From Erythrobacter sp. (lineage in GTDB: Bacteria > Pseudomonadota > Alphaproteobacteria > Sphingomonadales > Sphingomonadaceae), in contig JAHEAV010000002.1 of NCBI GenBank assembly GCA_024642565.1, forward strand, positions 103,576 to 167,575: 64,000 bases of DNA. The letters are read 5' to 3'. Position numbers and translations under genes: made by a program. Positions 15,953 through 24,203 of the stretch are shown in pieces. How positions within the stretch are numbered: position 1 is the first letter of the stretch; each line of letters opens with the position of its first letter. The notes under the pieces are model-generated. The model was not told where the DNA came from. It saw nothing but the letters and a program-made list of their open reading frames with translations, and ran no database searches.

Positions 15953-18634
15953 TTAGCGGCTGGCAAGCCAATCCACGATGCCGGCAATGGTTCGCGGCCG
16001 CGAAGTTTCCCGCTCGGCTAACACCGCCAGCGTCCGGTCCATCGGTTTCTGCTCGTCGGGTGACAGCGTGGCGCGATAGGCCTTCAATCGTTCCAGCGTT
16101 GCAGCATCCTTGATATTAGCACCCAGGCGCGCGATGAATTGTGCCCGCGCAGAATTGTCGACCAGCTTTGCAATTGTCTCACCATTGTTGAGCACGAAAT
16201 TGACGGCAAGATCGCCATGTGCCTGGGCAACGGACGAAATGATCCCCGCACCATCGGTCGCGCCGACATTGCCTGACACTGCCAGATCAAGAGCGCGCTG
16301 CGCCAGAGCATCGTCTTTGGCTGCGCCAAGCAGGCGGTAATATGCGCTGCGTTCAACCGAACTGCTGGATGATTTGGCCAATTCCAGAAGGCGTTCCCAA
16401 TCCGCCACCGCCGCGTTGGTGGCGGCAATACTGAGCCAGGTGGTTTTGAGCGGACCGTCGAGTGCCTTGGGATCGCTCGCGAAATTGCCGAACAACCGGG
16501 CCGCTTCTGCCATGACATCGGGATCGCCCATTTCGCCCAGCGCATCGATCAGAGTGGACCGCAAATTCGCATCGTTCACGCTATCGGCCGCATCCGGCGC
16601 GAAGCCAAGCTGGGTCAGCCTTGGCTTCCAGGCAGAAATCGCCATGGCCGCGATGGCCGACTGACCTTCCGGCTTGCTTGTGAGTGTTTGGTAAATCCCC
16701 GCCCAACGCTGAACCGCGGCTTCTGCAACGGCCGGGTTGGCATCAGCCGGAACGGCAACCAGCAGGTTCATCGGCTGGTTCATCGGTTGGTAGTCACCAG
16801 CCGACAATGCGAATTGGTCCGCCAAAAGGCCCAGTTGATCAATTGGCGCCATCGCCGGCATCGTCTTGGCCAGTGCCGCAATCATCGCCGGCTCATAAAG
16901 CGACCGGTAATAGCCTTGCTGCCCGGCATTGAGCAGCACGGTGCCGCATCCTTCGATTGCGACGCTGGTGGTCTTGTCGCCCATTACGGACCGGACCGGC
17001 TGTTTGCCAACCAGCGTGATCAGCAAAGGAATGCGCCAATCCTGCGGGGAAGCCGCGGTTTCAGCCTTGCGATCACGGCTGAACTGGCTCTGTTCCAGGG
17101 TCACCGTGGTCTGGTCATTCACACAGCTTGCTGCAGTCACCCGCACCAACGGCACACCGGGCTTGGTAGTGAAATCCTTGGCAATGCCCATCAGGTCCGT
17201 TGCCCCGGCGGCCTCGATCGCGGCCCACAGGTCCGCGGTTTTGGCGTTGCCGAATTTGTGCGCCGCCATATATTTGCGCAGACCATCGCGCCAAACATCA
17301 TTGCCGGCATAGGCTTCCAACATTGCAATCACCGCTTCTCCCTTGGAATAGGTGATTGCATCGAAGGCCTGATTGGTTTCCTCGACCGTCCGGATTTGCT
17401 GAACGATGGGATGGGTGGTGACGAAACTGTCCTGGCTCATAGCCGATTCGCGTGAGCCGACCCGGCCCAGCAACGCATCCCATTCCGGGTGGAAATGGTC
17501 CGTTGCCTTGGTTGCCATCCAGCTGGCAAAACCTTCGTTCAGCCACAAATCGTCCCACCAGGCCATGGTGACCAGATCGCCGAACCACTGGTGGGCGGTT
17601 TCATGCGCTTGCACTTCGTAGATTGTCTGCCGTGCGCGCGGACTGGTAATGGCCGGGTCATTCAGCAAAATACGTTGGAACGTGAAGATCGCGCCCCAGT
17701 TTTCCATTGCGCCGAAGAATTGCGATTGGCCGGGCCCGGCGATGTTATCCAGTTTCGGCAATGGAAATTTCTGGCCGAAATAGTCGCTGTAATAAGGGAC
17801 CAGCGGGGCCAGCTCATCGAGTGCGTAGCGCGATTGTTCACCGCTGCCCGCAGGCGCCACTATGCCTGCTTCGACACCCGGCATCGCAGGTTTGGAGATC
17901 CGTTCGAAATCTCCCAACCCGAAAAACAACAGATAGGACGACATCCGCGGACTGGTTGCGAAAGTGACCCGCTTGGTGCCGTTGCCCAGATTTTGCTCAC
18001 TGGCGGCAGGCATGTTGCTGACCGCCATCTGGCTTTCCGGAACGATGGCGGAAAGATCGAACGTGGCCTTGTAGCTTGGCTCGTCAAACATCGGGGCGAA
18101 CCGCCGCGCATCGGGCGCCTCGAACTGGGTGAACAGTGCGCGTACATCCTTGCCTGTGCGCGTGTCCGGATAATCCAGGGCGAACAGCCCGTTGGCCTGC
18201 GTGTTTATGGTCCCGGTGTAGGTGGTTTCAAGGCGATAGAGGCCTGCCTTGAGGGGCGCCTTGGCGGAAAAACGGGCTAGTTGTTTGTCCGGATCGATGC
18301 TGACGGCCAGCTTGAGCGGAGCCCCGCCGGCGGCTGGCACCAGCTTCGCCGAAATGATATCCAGATCAAGCGCGTGCAGTGTGAGCGCCTTTATGGGCTC
18401 GAAGATTTCCAGATCGACCGTGGAATTACCCGCGAAGCGCAGCGCGGCGACATCGGGTGTGATGGTAATCGAATAATGCGATGGGCGGGCCTCGCGCGGC
18501 AAGTCGCTGTTTACGGATGTCGGCAGCGCTGCACTGTATGACGGCGGCGATGCCGTGGTCGGCGCGGCGATCGCTGCGCTGGCGCAGCCCATAAGAAGGA
18601 TCGCTGAAAAGCGCGCGAAAACAGACTGATGCAT
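15953..18634 (-). CDS. M1 family metallo-aminopeptidase, exported
   Basis: An 893-residue gluzincin with an N-terminal signal peptide (MHQSVFARFSAILLMGCASA, cleavage near AIAAP). The exopeptidase motif GAMEN is at 308-312, and the zinc site HETAH at 344-348 with Glu367 in NEGFASW. The rest is the M1 architecture of N-terminal beta saddle, catalytic domain and helical ERAP1-like C-terminal region (about 560-893). It removes N-terminal residues from peptides, probably in the periplasm. It stands alone on its strand; the histidine kinase gene behind it starts a separate unit. No obvious ribosome site precedes the ATG. Confidence 0.93.
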   Translation of the reverse strand: MHQSVFARFSAILLMGCASAAIAAPTTASPPSYSAALPTSVNSDLPREARPSHYSITITPDVAALRFAGNSTVDLEIFEPIKALTLHALDLDIISAKLVPAAGGAPLKLAVSIDPDKQLARFSAKAPLKAGLYRLETTYTGTINTQANGLFALDYPDTRTGKDVRALFTQFEAPDARRFAPMFDEPSYKATFDLSAIVPESQMAVSNMPAASEQNLGNGTKRVTFATSPRMSSYLLFFGLGDFERISKPAMPGVEAGIVAPAGSGEQSRYALDELAPLVPYYSDYFGQKFPLPKLDNIAGPGQSQFFGAMENWGAIFTFQRILLNDPAITSPRARQTIYEVQAHETAHQWFGDLVTMAWWDDLWLNEGFASWMATKATDHFHPEWDALLGRVGSRESAMSQDSFVTTHPIVQQIRTVEETNQAFDAITYSKGEAVIAMLEAYAGNDVWRDGLRKYMAAHKFGNAKTADLWAAIEAAGATDLMGIAKDFTTKPGVPLVRVTAASCVNDQTTVTLEQSQFSRDRKAETAASPQDWRIPLLITLVGKQPVRSVMGDKTTSVAIEGCGTVLLNAGQQGYYRSLYEPAMIAALAKTMPAMAPIDQLGLLADQFALSAGDYQPMNQPMNLLVAVPADANPAVAEAAVQRWAGIYQTLTSKPEGQSAIAAMAISAWKPRLTQLGFAPDAADSVNDANLRSTLIDALGEMGDPDVMAEAARLFGNFASDPKALDGPLKTTWLSIAATNAAVADWERLLELAKSSSSSVERSAYYRLLGAAKDDALAQRALDLAVSGNVGATDGAGIISSVAQAHGDLAVNFVLNNGETIAKLVDNSARAQFIARLGANIKDAATLERLKAYRATLSPDEQKPMDRTLAVLAERETSRPRTIAGIVDWLASR

Positions 18635-18753
18635 TATTGAAGCAACCCGATTATTTTTGGTAACCGAGCGCGTCTATCAACATTCCGCGCCCTGTGTAAC
18701 GGATTCGATGATTGCATGATGCGGTCCGACGAACGTCACTTCACCAGGTCCGC

Positions 18754-20229
18754 TCAGTCCTTTGGCAGCCGCAACTCCGCAACCAAGCCGGTGATGGTGC
18801 CATCTGCCGCTCGGCGATTGGCCAACTGCAAGCTGCCGCCATGCTGTTCGGCGATGGCGCGGGCCAGTGTCAGACCCAGTCCGGCCCCGCCCGTGTCGCG
18901 ATTGCGCGACGCTTCGCCGCGGGTGAACGGCTCCATCATCGCATCGATCCGGTCTTCTTGTATGCCGGGCCCACGATCTTCGACGCGCAACACAATTTCA
19001 TCGCCTTCGCGCCGCAGTGCGACTTCGGCAACCCCGCCATAGCGCAGGGCATTGGAGATAAGGTTGCGCAAGGCTCGGCGCAGCCATGTGACATGCACCG
19101 GATGCACGATCCGCGTCGAACTGGCGAGCGTGACCGGTTGCCCCATATCCTCGAATTCCTCAACCACCGACCCGACCAGTGCGGACAATTCGGCGCGTTC
19201 CGGAACTGCGTTCGTGCGGCCGACGCGGGCGAGAGAGAGGATATCGTCAAGCGAGCGGGAAATATCCTCGATGCTGTCCGCCATGCGCCCACGTTCGCGT
19301 TCATCTTCGACGCTTTCGATCCGTACTCTAAGCGCGGCAAGCGGGGTCTTGAGATCGTGGCCAATCGCACCCAGCATAACGTCTTTTTCGCTGAGCAGGC
19401 CGCCGATCCGCGCTTCCATCGCATTATGCGCGCCGATCAGGCGGCGGATATCGTCCGGCCCTTGTTGGACAAGGGGCTCTGACGGTTCCTGCGTGCGGGC
19501 GAAGTGCTGGGTCCGTTCGGTCAGCAAGCCCAGCGGGCGGGTTATTCGCCGCAGTACCAGGAACTGGAGGCCGAACAGGATGACGAAAATCAGGATGGTC
19601 TGAACCAGAATGGTGCGCAAGCCGCCACCTTGGCGGGGCGGCATCACCACCCGGGCAACAGTCCATGTCCCGCTCCGTTCGACTTGCAAGGCAGCCACCA
19701 GCAACCTTGCGTCCGGCCCGAAGGCTTCGGTTACCCGTTGCCGCAGCCGCACGCGTTGCTGGATTGTGGGATCGCGCCGGATCGGGCGGGTCACGACAAT
19801 CAGTGATCGTGCGCTAACGCCTTGCCCTTCCAGAATTTCGCGCAAATTCCTCTCCAGTCGCGGATCACGGTGTTCGCCCGGCTGGATTTCGAAATCCATT
19901 ACCCGCTCGGCCCTGATCGAAAAGGGCAGGCCCTGGGCCGAGGCAGCACGTTCGCGCCCGCCGTTATCCGTGAAAGGCGCGGCACGCTTGCCTGCGCCCT
20001 GTATCGCGTTTCGGTCGGGCTCGCGCCATGGCCTTTGGCGATCGCTCTGCGGCGCGCTAACCAGTCGGAACGCCGCTGCATTCAGAATTGCCTGATCGCG
20101 CCGGGTTTCGGATGCCCGGTAGAGCAGCACAGTGGAGATTGATTGCGCCACCAGCAGCGCCAGCGCCAGTGCGAGCAGCATCTGGCCAAGCAGGCTTCGC
20201 GGCCACAGGCGCGGCTTGGGCCAAGGCAT
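18754..20229 (-). CDS. Sensor histidine kinase
   Basis: A 491-residue membrane kinase. Membrane segments lie at about 12-37 and 205-227, enclosing a periplasmic domain of about 165 residues that is rich in Arg, Asp and Glu and that I do not recognise. HAMP (about 228-280), the phospho-acceptor His291 in AIGHDLKTPL, and the ATPase with NLISNALRYG (N-box), VEDRGPGI (G1) and GGAGLGLTLA (G2) follow. It starts 2 bases after the response regulator stop, so the two form a pair. The EF-hand protein upstream and the charged sensor region hint at cation or envelope-stress sensing (inference). Confidence 0.92.
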   Translation of the reverse strand: MPWPKPRLWPRSLLGQMLLALALALLVAQSISTVLLYRASETRRDQAILNAAAFRLVSAPQSDRQRPWREPDRNAIQGAGKRAAPFTDNGGRERAASAQGLPFSIRAERVMDFEIQPGEHRDPRLERNLREILEGQGVSARSLIVVTRPIRRDPTIQQRVRLRQRVTEAFGPDARLLVAALQVERSGTWTVARVVMPPRQGGGLRTILVQTILIFVILFGLQFLVLRRITRPLGLLTERTQHFARTQEPSEPLVQQGPDDIRRLIGAHNAMEARIGGLLSEKDVMLGAIGHDLKTPLAALRVRIESVEDERERGRMADSIEDISRSLDDILSLARVGRTNAVPERAELSALVGSVVEEFEDMGQPVTLASSTRIVHPVHVTWLRRALRNLISNALRYGGVAEVALRREGDEIVLRVEDRGPGIQEDRIDAMMEPFTRGEASRNRDTGGAGLGLTLARAIAEQHGGSLQLANRRAADGTITGLVAELRLPKD

Positions 20230-20231
20230 GA

Positions 20232-20966
20232 TCAGTGTGTTTCCTGGCCTAAGCGCCGGACATCGGCCGCCAGGCGGTATCCGCCGCCGCGCACGGTTTG
20301 GATGATTTCCGGATTGCGACTGTCCACTTCGATCTTGCGCCGCAAGCGGCTGATCTGGTTGTCCACGGCACGGTCGAACATGTGGGCTTCGCGTCCTTGC
20401 ACCATGTCGAGCAGCCGGTCCCGGTCGAGCACCTGACGGGGATGATCCAGGAATGCGCGGAGCAGACGGTATTCGGCAGTGGAAATGGCGACCATAGCGC
20501 CTTCTGGGTCGGTCAGGCGGCGTTTCAGCGGGTCAAGTTGCCAGCCTTCAAACGCATAGAGGTTGCTTTCTTCGACCGGCACCGGCGGGCGTTGGGCACG
20601 GCGAAGCACGGACCGGATACGCGCGACCAGCTCGCGCGGTTCGAACGGTTTGACGACATAATCGTCAGCCCCGATCTCAAGGCCGATAATCCGGTCGGTG
20701 GGCTCGCTCTTGGCCGTCAGCAGGATCACCGGCAGGCCGCGTGCCTCAATCAGATGGCGGCAAAGCGAGAGGCCGTCTTCCCCTGGCATCATGATGTCGA
20801 GCAGGACCAGATCGGGCAGGAATTCCAGCAACTGGCTGCGGGCCGCCGCCGCGCTTACCGCTTCCTGTACGGCGAACCCCTGGCGCGAAAGATATTCGGC
20901 CAGGGGTTCGCGCAGGATCCGCTCGTCATCGACCAGCAGGATGCGGGTAGGTGTTTCTTCGGTCAT
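20232..20966 (-). CDS. OmpR-family response regulator
   Basis: A 244-residue regulator, counted from the ATG at 20966 (MTEETPTRILLVDDE); the frame extends to 21002. The receiver has the acidic pair at 13-14, the phospho-accepting Asp57 in VLLDIMMPGEDG, and the conserved Lys in YVVKPFEPRELVARI. The C-terminal winged helix (about 145-240) ends with VDNQISRLRRKIE and TVRGGGYRLA, typical of OmpR/PhoB. It probably controls the adjacent EF-hand gene and its own operon through the direct repeats at 21791-21840 (inference). Confidence 0.93.
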   Translation of the reverse strand: MTEETPTRILLVDDERILREPLAEYLSRQGFAVQEAVSAAAARSQLLEFLPDLVLLDIMMPGEDGLSLCRHLIEARGLPVILLTAKSEPTDRIIGLEIGADDYVVKPFEPRELVARIRSVLRRAQRPPVPVEESNLYAFEGWQLDPLKRRLTDPEGAMVAISTAEYRLLRAFLDHPRQVLDRDRLLDMVQGREAHMFDRAVDNQISRLRRKIEVDSRNPEIIQTVRGGGYRLAADVRRLGQETH

Positions 20967-21017
20967 CTCTTGAACACGCCTACCCGCCTCCGGTTGCTGC
21001 AATCAAGCTTGGGCTGA

Positions 21018-21680
21018 TCAGTTGGCTGGCGGTTTCGCAGCTTTGCGCTCGGCCATTCCAGCTTGCCGCTTGGCTTGCCATTCGGCCCGCTTTGCGTCGT
21101 GCGCGGCCTTGCGTTCTTCGGCAGTCACGCGGCCATCCTTATTGGCATCTTCTTGCGTGAAGCGGGCAGTGGCAGCGGCGTCGAATTCCGCCTTGCTGAT
21201 CGATTTGTCACCGTTGGTGTCTGCCTGGGCCAGCATATGCATCATTTCGCCGCCCTTGCGGCCCCGGTGCCCGCGCTTGCCATGTTCGCCGCTGGCCATC
21301 TTGTGCGGGCCGCGCTTTTCCATGCCTTCGCCCCGCGTGCCGCGCTCTTTACGCTGCTTGCGCATCTCGGCACGCTTTTCGCCGCGCATGTCATGGGCGG
21401 CATCCAGTTCTTGCGGCGACAATTGGCCATTGCCGTCCGTATCCATGCTGGCAAATCGTTCCGCCTTCTTTGCCTCGCGGTCCGCCGCGTTGACCGCGCC
21501 ATCCTGATTGATGTCCATTCTGGCAAACATCTGGTCAACATGGGCAGCGTGTTCGGCTTGGGTGATTACACCGTCCCCATCGGCATCAGGGCCGTGGCCC
21601 TTGTGGTTGTGGGCGTTGGCGATGCTTCCCGTAAACAGTGCCATGGCGGCTGCGGAGAGGGTTAGGGTCAATTTGCGCAT
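21018..21680 (-). CDS. Exported EF-hand calcium-binding protein
   Basis: A 220-residue protein. The start at 21680 (MRKLTLTLSAAAMALFTG) has GGAG about 9 bases upstream and gives a signal peptide ending near ANAHN; an upstream ATG at 21695 has no such site. Five EF-hand loops are visible, starting at Asp32 (DADGDGVITQAE), Asp56, Asp80, Asp154 and Asp178, with the usual oxygen ligands at positions 1, 3, 5 and 12. A very basic Arg/Lys/His linker (about 100-145) separates loops 3 and 4. It probably binds calcium in the periplasm. The gene lies just upstream of the two-component genes on the same strand and may be co-transcribed with them. Confidence 0.85.
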   Translation of the reverse strand: MRKLTLTLSAAAMALFTGSIANAHNHKGHGPDADGDGVITQAEHAAHVDQMFARMDINQDGAVNAADREAKKAERFASMDTDGNGQLSPQELDAAHDMRGEKRAEMRKQRKERGTRGEGMEKRGPHKMASGEHGKRGHRGRKGGEMMHMLAQADTNGDKSISKAEFDAAATARFTQEDANKDGRVTAEERKAAHDAKRAEWQAKRQAGMAERKAAKPPAN

Positions 21681-21776
21681 AATAGAAAGCTCCATTGGAT
21701 CGGTTTAAGAGCTGCGGGACGCCCGTGCGGGCGGGAGGGAAAACCTGTCGAGGCATCGCCGCAGCTCACAAATGAC

Positions 21777-21840
21777 CTTATAGGGGCGCTTTGTCGCACC
21801 TTTATCCCGATGAACCGCTGAATTGTCGCAAATTGTCGCA
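21777..21840 (-). promoter_or_regulatory. Activator-type promoter with TTGTCGCA repeats upstream of the EF-hand gene
   Basis: On the plus strand TTGTCGCA occurs at 21791-21798, 21823-21830 and 21833-21840; the last two form a tandem 10-bp repeat (AATTGTCGCA twice). On the minus strand these lie 110 to 160 bases upstream of the EF-hand ATG. A TATAAG -10 (21777-21782) has no good -35, as expected for an activated promoter. Tandem sites one helical turn apart are typical for OmpR-family dimers, and such a regulator is encoded next door. Confidence 0.45.
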
Positions 21841-21907
21841 TGATTGCGCGTGCGTTCATGCATGGGAAATCTCGCATGACCGGCCCCGCCGCCAAATCGG
21901 TCCGGAG

Positions 21908-22285
21908 TTATTGCCCCGACATGATGAAGGCGTTTAGCTTGTTTCCGTCAGGATCGCGAAAATAGGCCGCATAGAACCCACCGTCACCGCGGGCCCCTGG
22001 TGCGCCTTCATCCGTGCCGCCATGCGCCAGGGCAAGGTCATAAAGCCGCTGGACCTGTTCCTTGCTGTCGGCTTCCAGCGCAACCATCACCCCGTTGCCA
22101 ACCGTGGCCGCATTACCATCAAACGGTACGGTTGCCGCCACACCGGCCCCGCCGCCCATTTTGCCCCAGGCGATGAAGGTTTCGAATTCCATCATCCGGC
22201 CAACGCCCATCTCCGCCGCAATAACGTCATAGAATTTCGCGGCACGTTCGAGATCATTGGTTCCGACTGTTACATATCCGATCAT
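21908..22285 (-). CDS. VOC (glyoxalase/bleomycin-resistance fold) protein
   Basis: A 125-residue protein with two beta-alpha-beta-beta-beta units: MIGYVTVGTNDLERAAKFYD at the start and FYAAYFRDPDGNKLNAFIM at the end. The start at 22285 is chosen because AAGGAG lies 7 bases upstream; a GTG at 22288 is closer. Family members are metal-dependent lyases, dioxygenases or binding proteins, and the motif here does not single one out. It is separated from the aminopeptidase P gene by about 60 bases on the same strand. Confidence 0.85.
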   Translation of the reverse strand: MIGYVTVGTNDLERAAKFYDVIAAEMGVGRMMEFETFIAWGKMGGGAGVAATVPFDGNAATVGNGVMVALEADSKEQVQRLYDLALAHGGTDEGAPGARGDGGFYAAYFRDPDGNKLNAFIMSGQ

Positions 22286-22348
22286 CACACTCTCCTTGGC
22301 TTGAAACGACTCGTAAAGTGGAAGAACAATACAAGAACAAATAAGGCG

Positions 22349-24166
22349 CTACAAGGGTTCGCATCCCATCAGCATCCAGGCCAGCGCTTCCCCCTCCAAT
22401 TGCGGAGCAAGAATTTCACGCGTCCGGGCATGATAGGCGTTCCACCAGGCCTTTTCCTCTGGAGTCAGCAGCGACACATCCACCAAAGTCCGGTCGATCG
22501 GCACAAAGGTGAGGGTTTCGAAGCCGAAGTAATCGCCTTCTGCCCCGGCAATATCGCGCGGCTCCACCAGCACCAGATTCTCGATCCTGATCCCGTATGC
22601 GCCTTGCTTGTAATAGCCCGGCTCATTGGAAAGGAACATTCCGGCTTGCAGCGGTTCGCCGGTTCCTGCCTGCGCGCCCGAAGCCTTGGCAATGCGCTGC
22701 GGCCCTTCGTGGACGGACAGGAAGCTGCCGACGCCGTGACCGGTGCCATGGGCGTAATCGACGCCTGCCTGCCACAGATATTGCCGGGCGAAACTGTCCA
22801 GCGCGCCGCCCGGCGTTCCTTCAGGGAAAACCGCCGTCGCAATCGCGATATGACCTTTCAGAACGCGGGTGTTGCGATCCTTGACCTCGGCTGGTGGGGC
22901 GGCCAAATCACCATTCCCCCCGATCCACACCGTGCGGGTTATGTCGGTCGTGCCGTCGGCATATTGGCCGCCGGAATCGACCAGATAGACGCTTCCCGGA
23001 GCAATCGGGATATTGCTGTCCTCGTCCACCCGGTAATGCGGCAGGGCCGCATGCGGGCCGGCGGCAGAAATCGTGTCGAAGGACAAGTCCCGCAAGGCGC
23101 CGGTTTCTTCGCGGAAGGCGCGCAGCCTGGCAGCAGCGGACAATTCCGTTTCGCCGCCTTTGGGCGCTTCCACCGACAGCCAGTGCAGGAACCTGGTAAC
23201 CGCCGCCCCGTCACGCGCCTGGGCATCGCGGTGCCCTTGCTGTTCGACAGGATTCTTGACCGCTTTGGGTAGCAGCACCGGATCGCGGGCAGACACGACA
23301 TTGGCTCCGCCATTCTCGAGAAGCTGGAAAATTGCGGCTACCCCGCTTTCGGGATCGACGGCGACCTTCTGGCCCTTCATCTGGGCAAGCGCGTGGTCAA
23401 AACTGTCGCGCGGGCGGATCGTTACCGCATTGCCCAAATGCTGCTTCAATTCTGGCGTAACCTTTTCCGGTGCGATGAACAGTTCGGCCGTTCCGTCGCA
23501 ATGGGCCAGCACATACGAAAGCGCCACCGGCGTCCGTTCCACATCGGACCCGCGGATGTTGAGCAGCCATGCAATCGAATCCAGTGCACCGATAACCGCT
23601 GCGTCCAGCCCTTCGGACTTCAGCCAGTCGGCAACCAGCGCACGCTTGGTCGCGCTCGATTGGCCGGTATTGCGGCTGTCATGGACCAGGGCAACGGCAT
23701 CGGAAGGTTCGGGCCGATCAGACCAAACTGCGTCCACCGGATTGCTATCCACCGCTACCAGTTCGGCACCGATCTTTTCCAGGGCCGTCGCCAGACTTTG
23801 CGCCCAATTGCGGGTGTGCAGCCAGGGATCGTAACCGATGCGTGCGCCCTTTGCGGCATTGGCGGCAATCCATTGGCCGATCGTATCTTTGGGAACCTGA
23901 CAATAATCGTAGAGCTGGCCATCGACCTGATCGCGCACCTGCACCGTGTAGCGCCCGTCCACAAACATCGCTGCCTTGTTCGGCAAAACCGCTGCCGTGC
24001 CTGCCGAACCGCCGAAACCGGTCAGCCACGCCAATCGCTGCGCATAGGCGCCGACATATTCGGACATATGTTCGTCCGAAATCGGGATTATGAACCCATC
24101 CAGCCCCCTGCGTTTCAATTCCTCGCGCAGTGCGTGGAGGCGGGCTTCGTGCGTTTGCATCAGCAT
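22349..24166 (-). CDS. pepP: Xaa-Pro aminopeptidase (M24B, aminopeptidase P family)
   Basis: A 605-residue enzyme of the long three-domain form, with creatinase-like N-terminal domains and a C-terminal pita-bread domain. Metal ligands are Asp397 (VDSGGQY), Asp408 (DITRTV), the histidine in GTGHGVGSFLSVHEGP, and glutamates in LSNEPGYY and IENLVLVE. It removes an N-terminal residue preceding proline. The ATG at 24166 has AAGGA 8 bases upstream; the open frame beyond it (to 24286) would run into the divergent oligopeptidase gene and is not homologous. There is no signal peptide, so it is cytoplasmic. Confidence 0.93.
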   Translation of the reverse strand: MLMQTHEARLHALREELKRRGLDGFIIPISDEHMSEYVGAYAQRLAWLTGFGGSAGTAAVLPNKAAMFVDGRYTVQVRDQVDGQLYDYCQVPKDTIGQWIAANAAKGARIGYDPWLHTRNWAQSLATALEKIGAELVAVDSNPVDAVWSDRPEPSDAVALVHDSRNTGQSSATKRALVADWLKSEGLDAAVIGALDSIAWLLNIRGSDVERTPVALSYVLAHCDGTAELFIAPEKVTPELKQHLGNAVTIRPRDSFDHALAQMKGQKVAVDPESGVAAIFQLLENGGANVVSARDPVLLPKAVKNPVEQQGHRDAQARDGAAVTRFLHWLSVEAPKGGETELSAAARLRAFREETGALRDLSFDTISAAGPHAALPHYRVDEDSNIPIAPGSVYLVDSGGQYADGTTDITRTVWIGGNGDLAAPPAEVKDRNTRVLKGHIAIATAVFPEGTPGGALDSFARQYLWQAGVDYAHGTGHGVGSFLSVHEGPQRIAKASGAQAGTGEPLQAGMFLSNEPGYYKQGAYGIRIENLVLVEPRDIAGAEGDYFGFETLTFVPIDRTLVDVSLLTPEEKAWWNAYHARTREILAPQLEGEALAWMLMGCEPL

Positions 24167-24203
24167 GGTTGCGGTCCTTTCCACTCCCACATAGAGCGCG
24201 CTT

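Noticed and set aside
21791-21840. CRISPR-like or mobile repeat
   Set aside because: Only three 8-base copies with no regular spacing; fits regulator sites much better.
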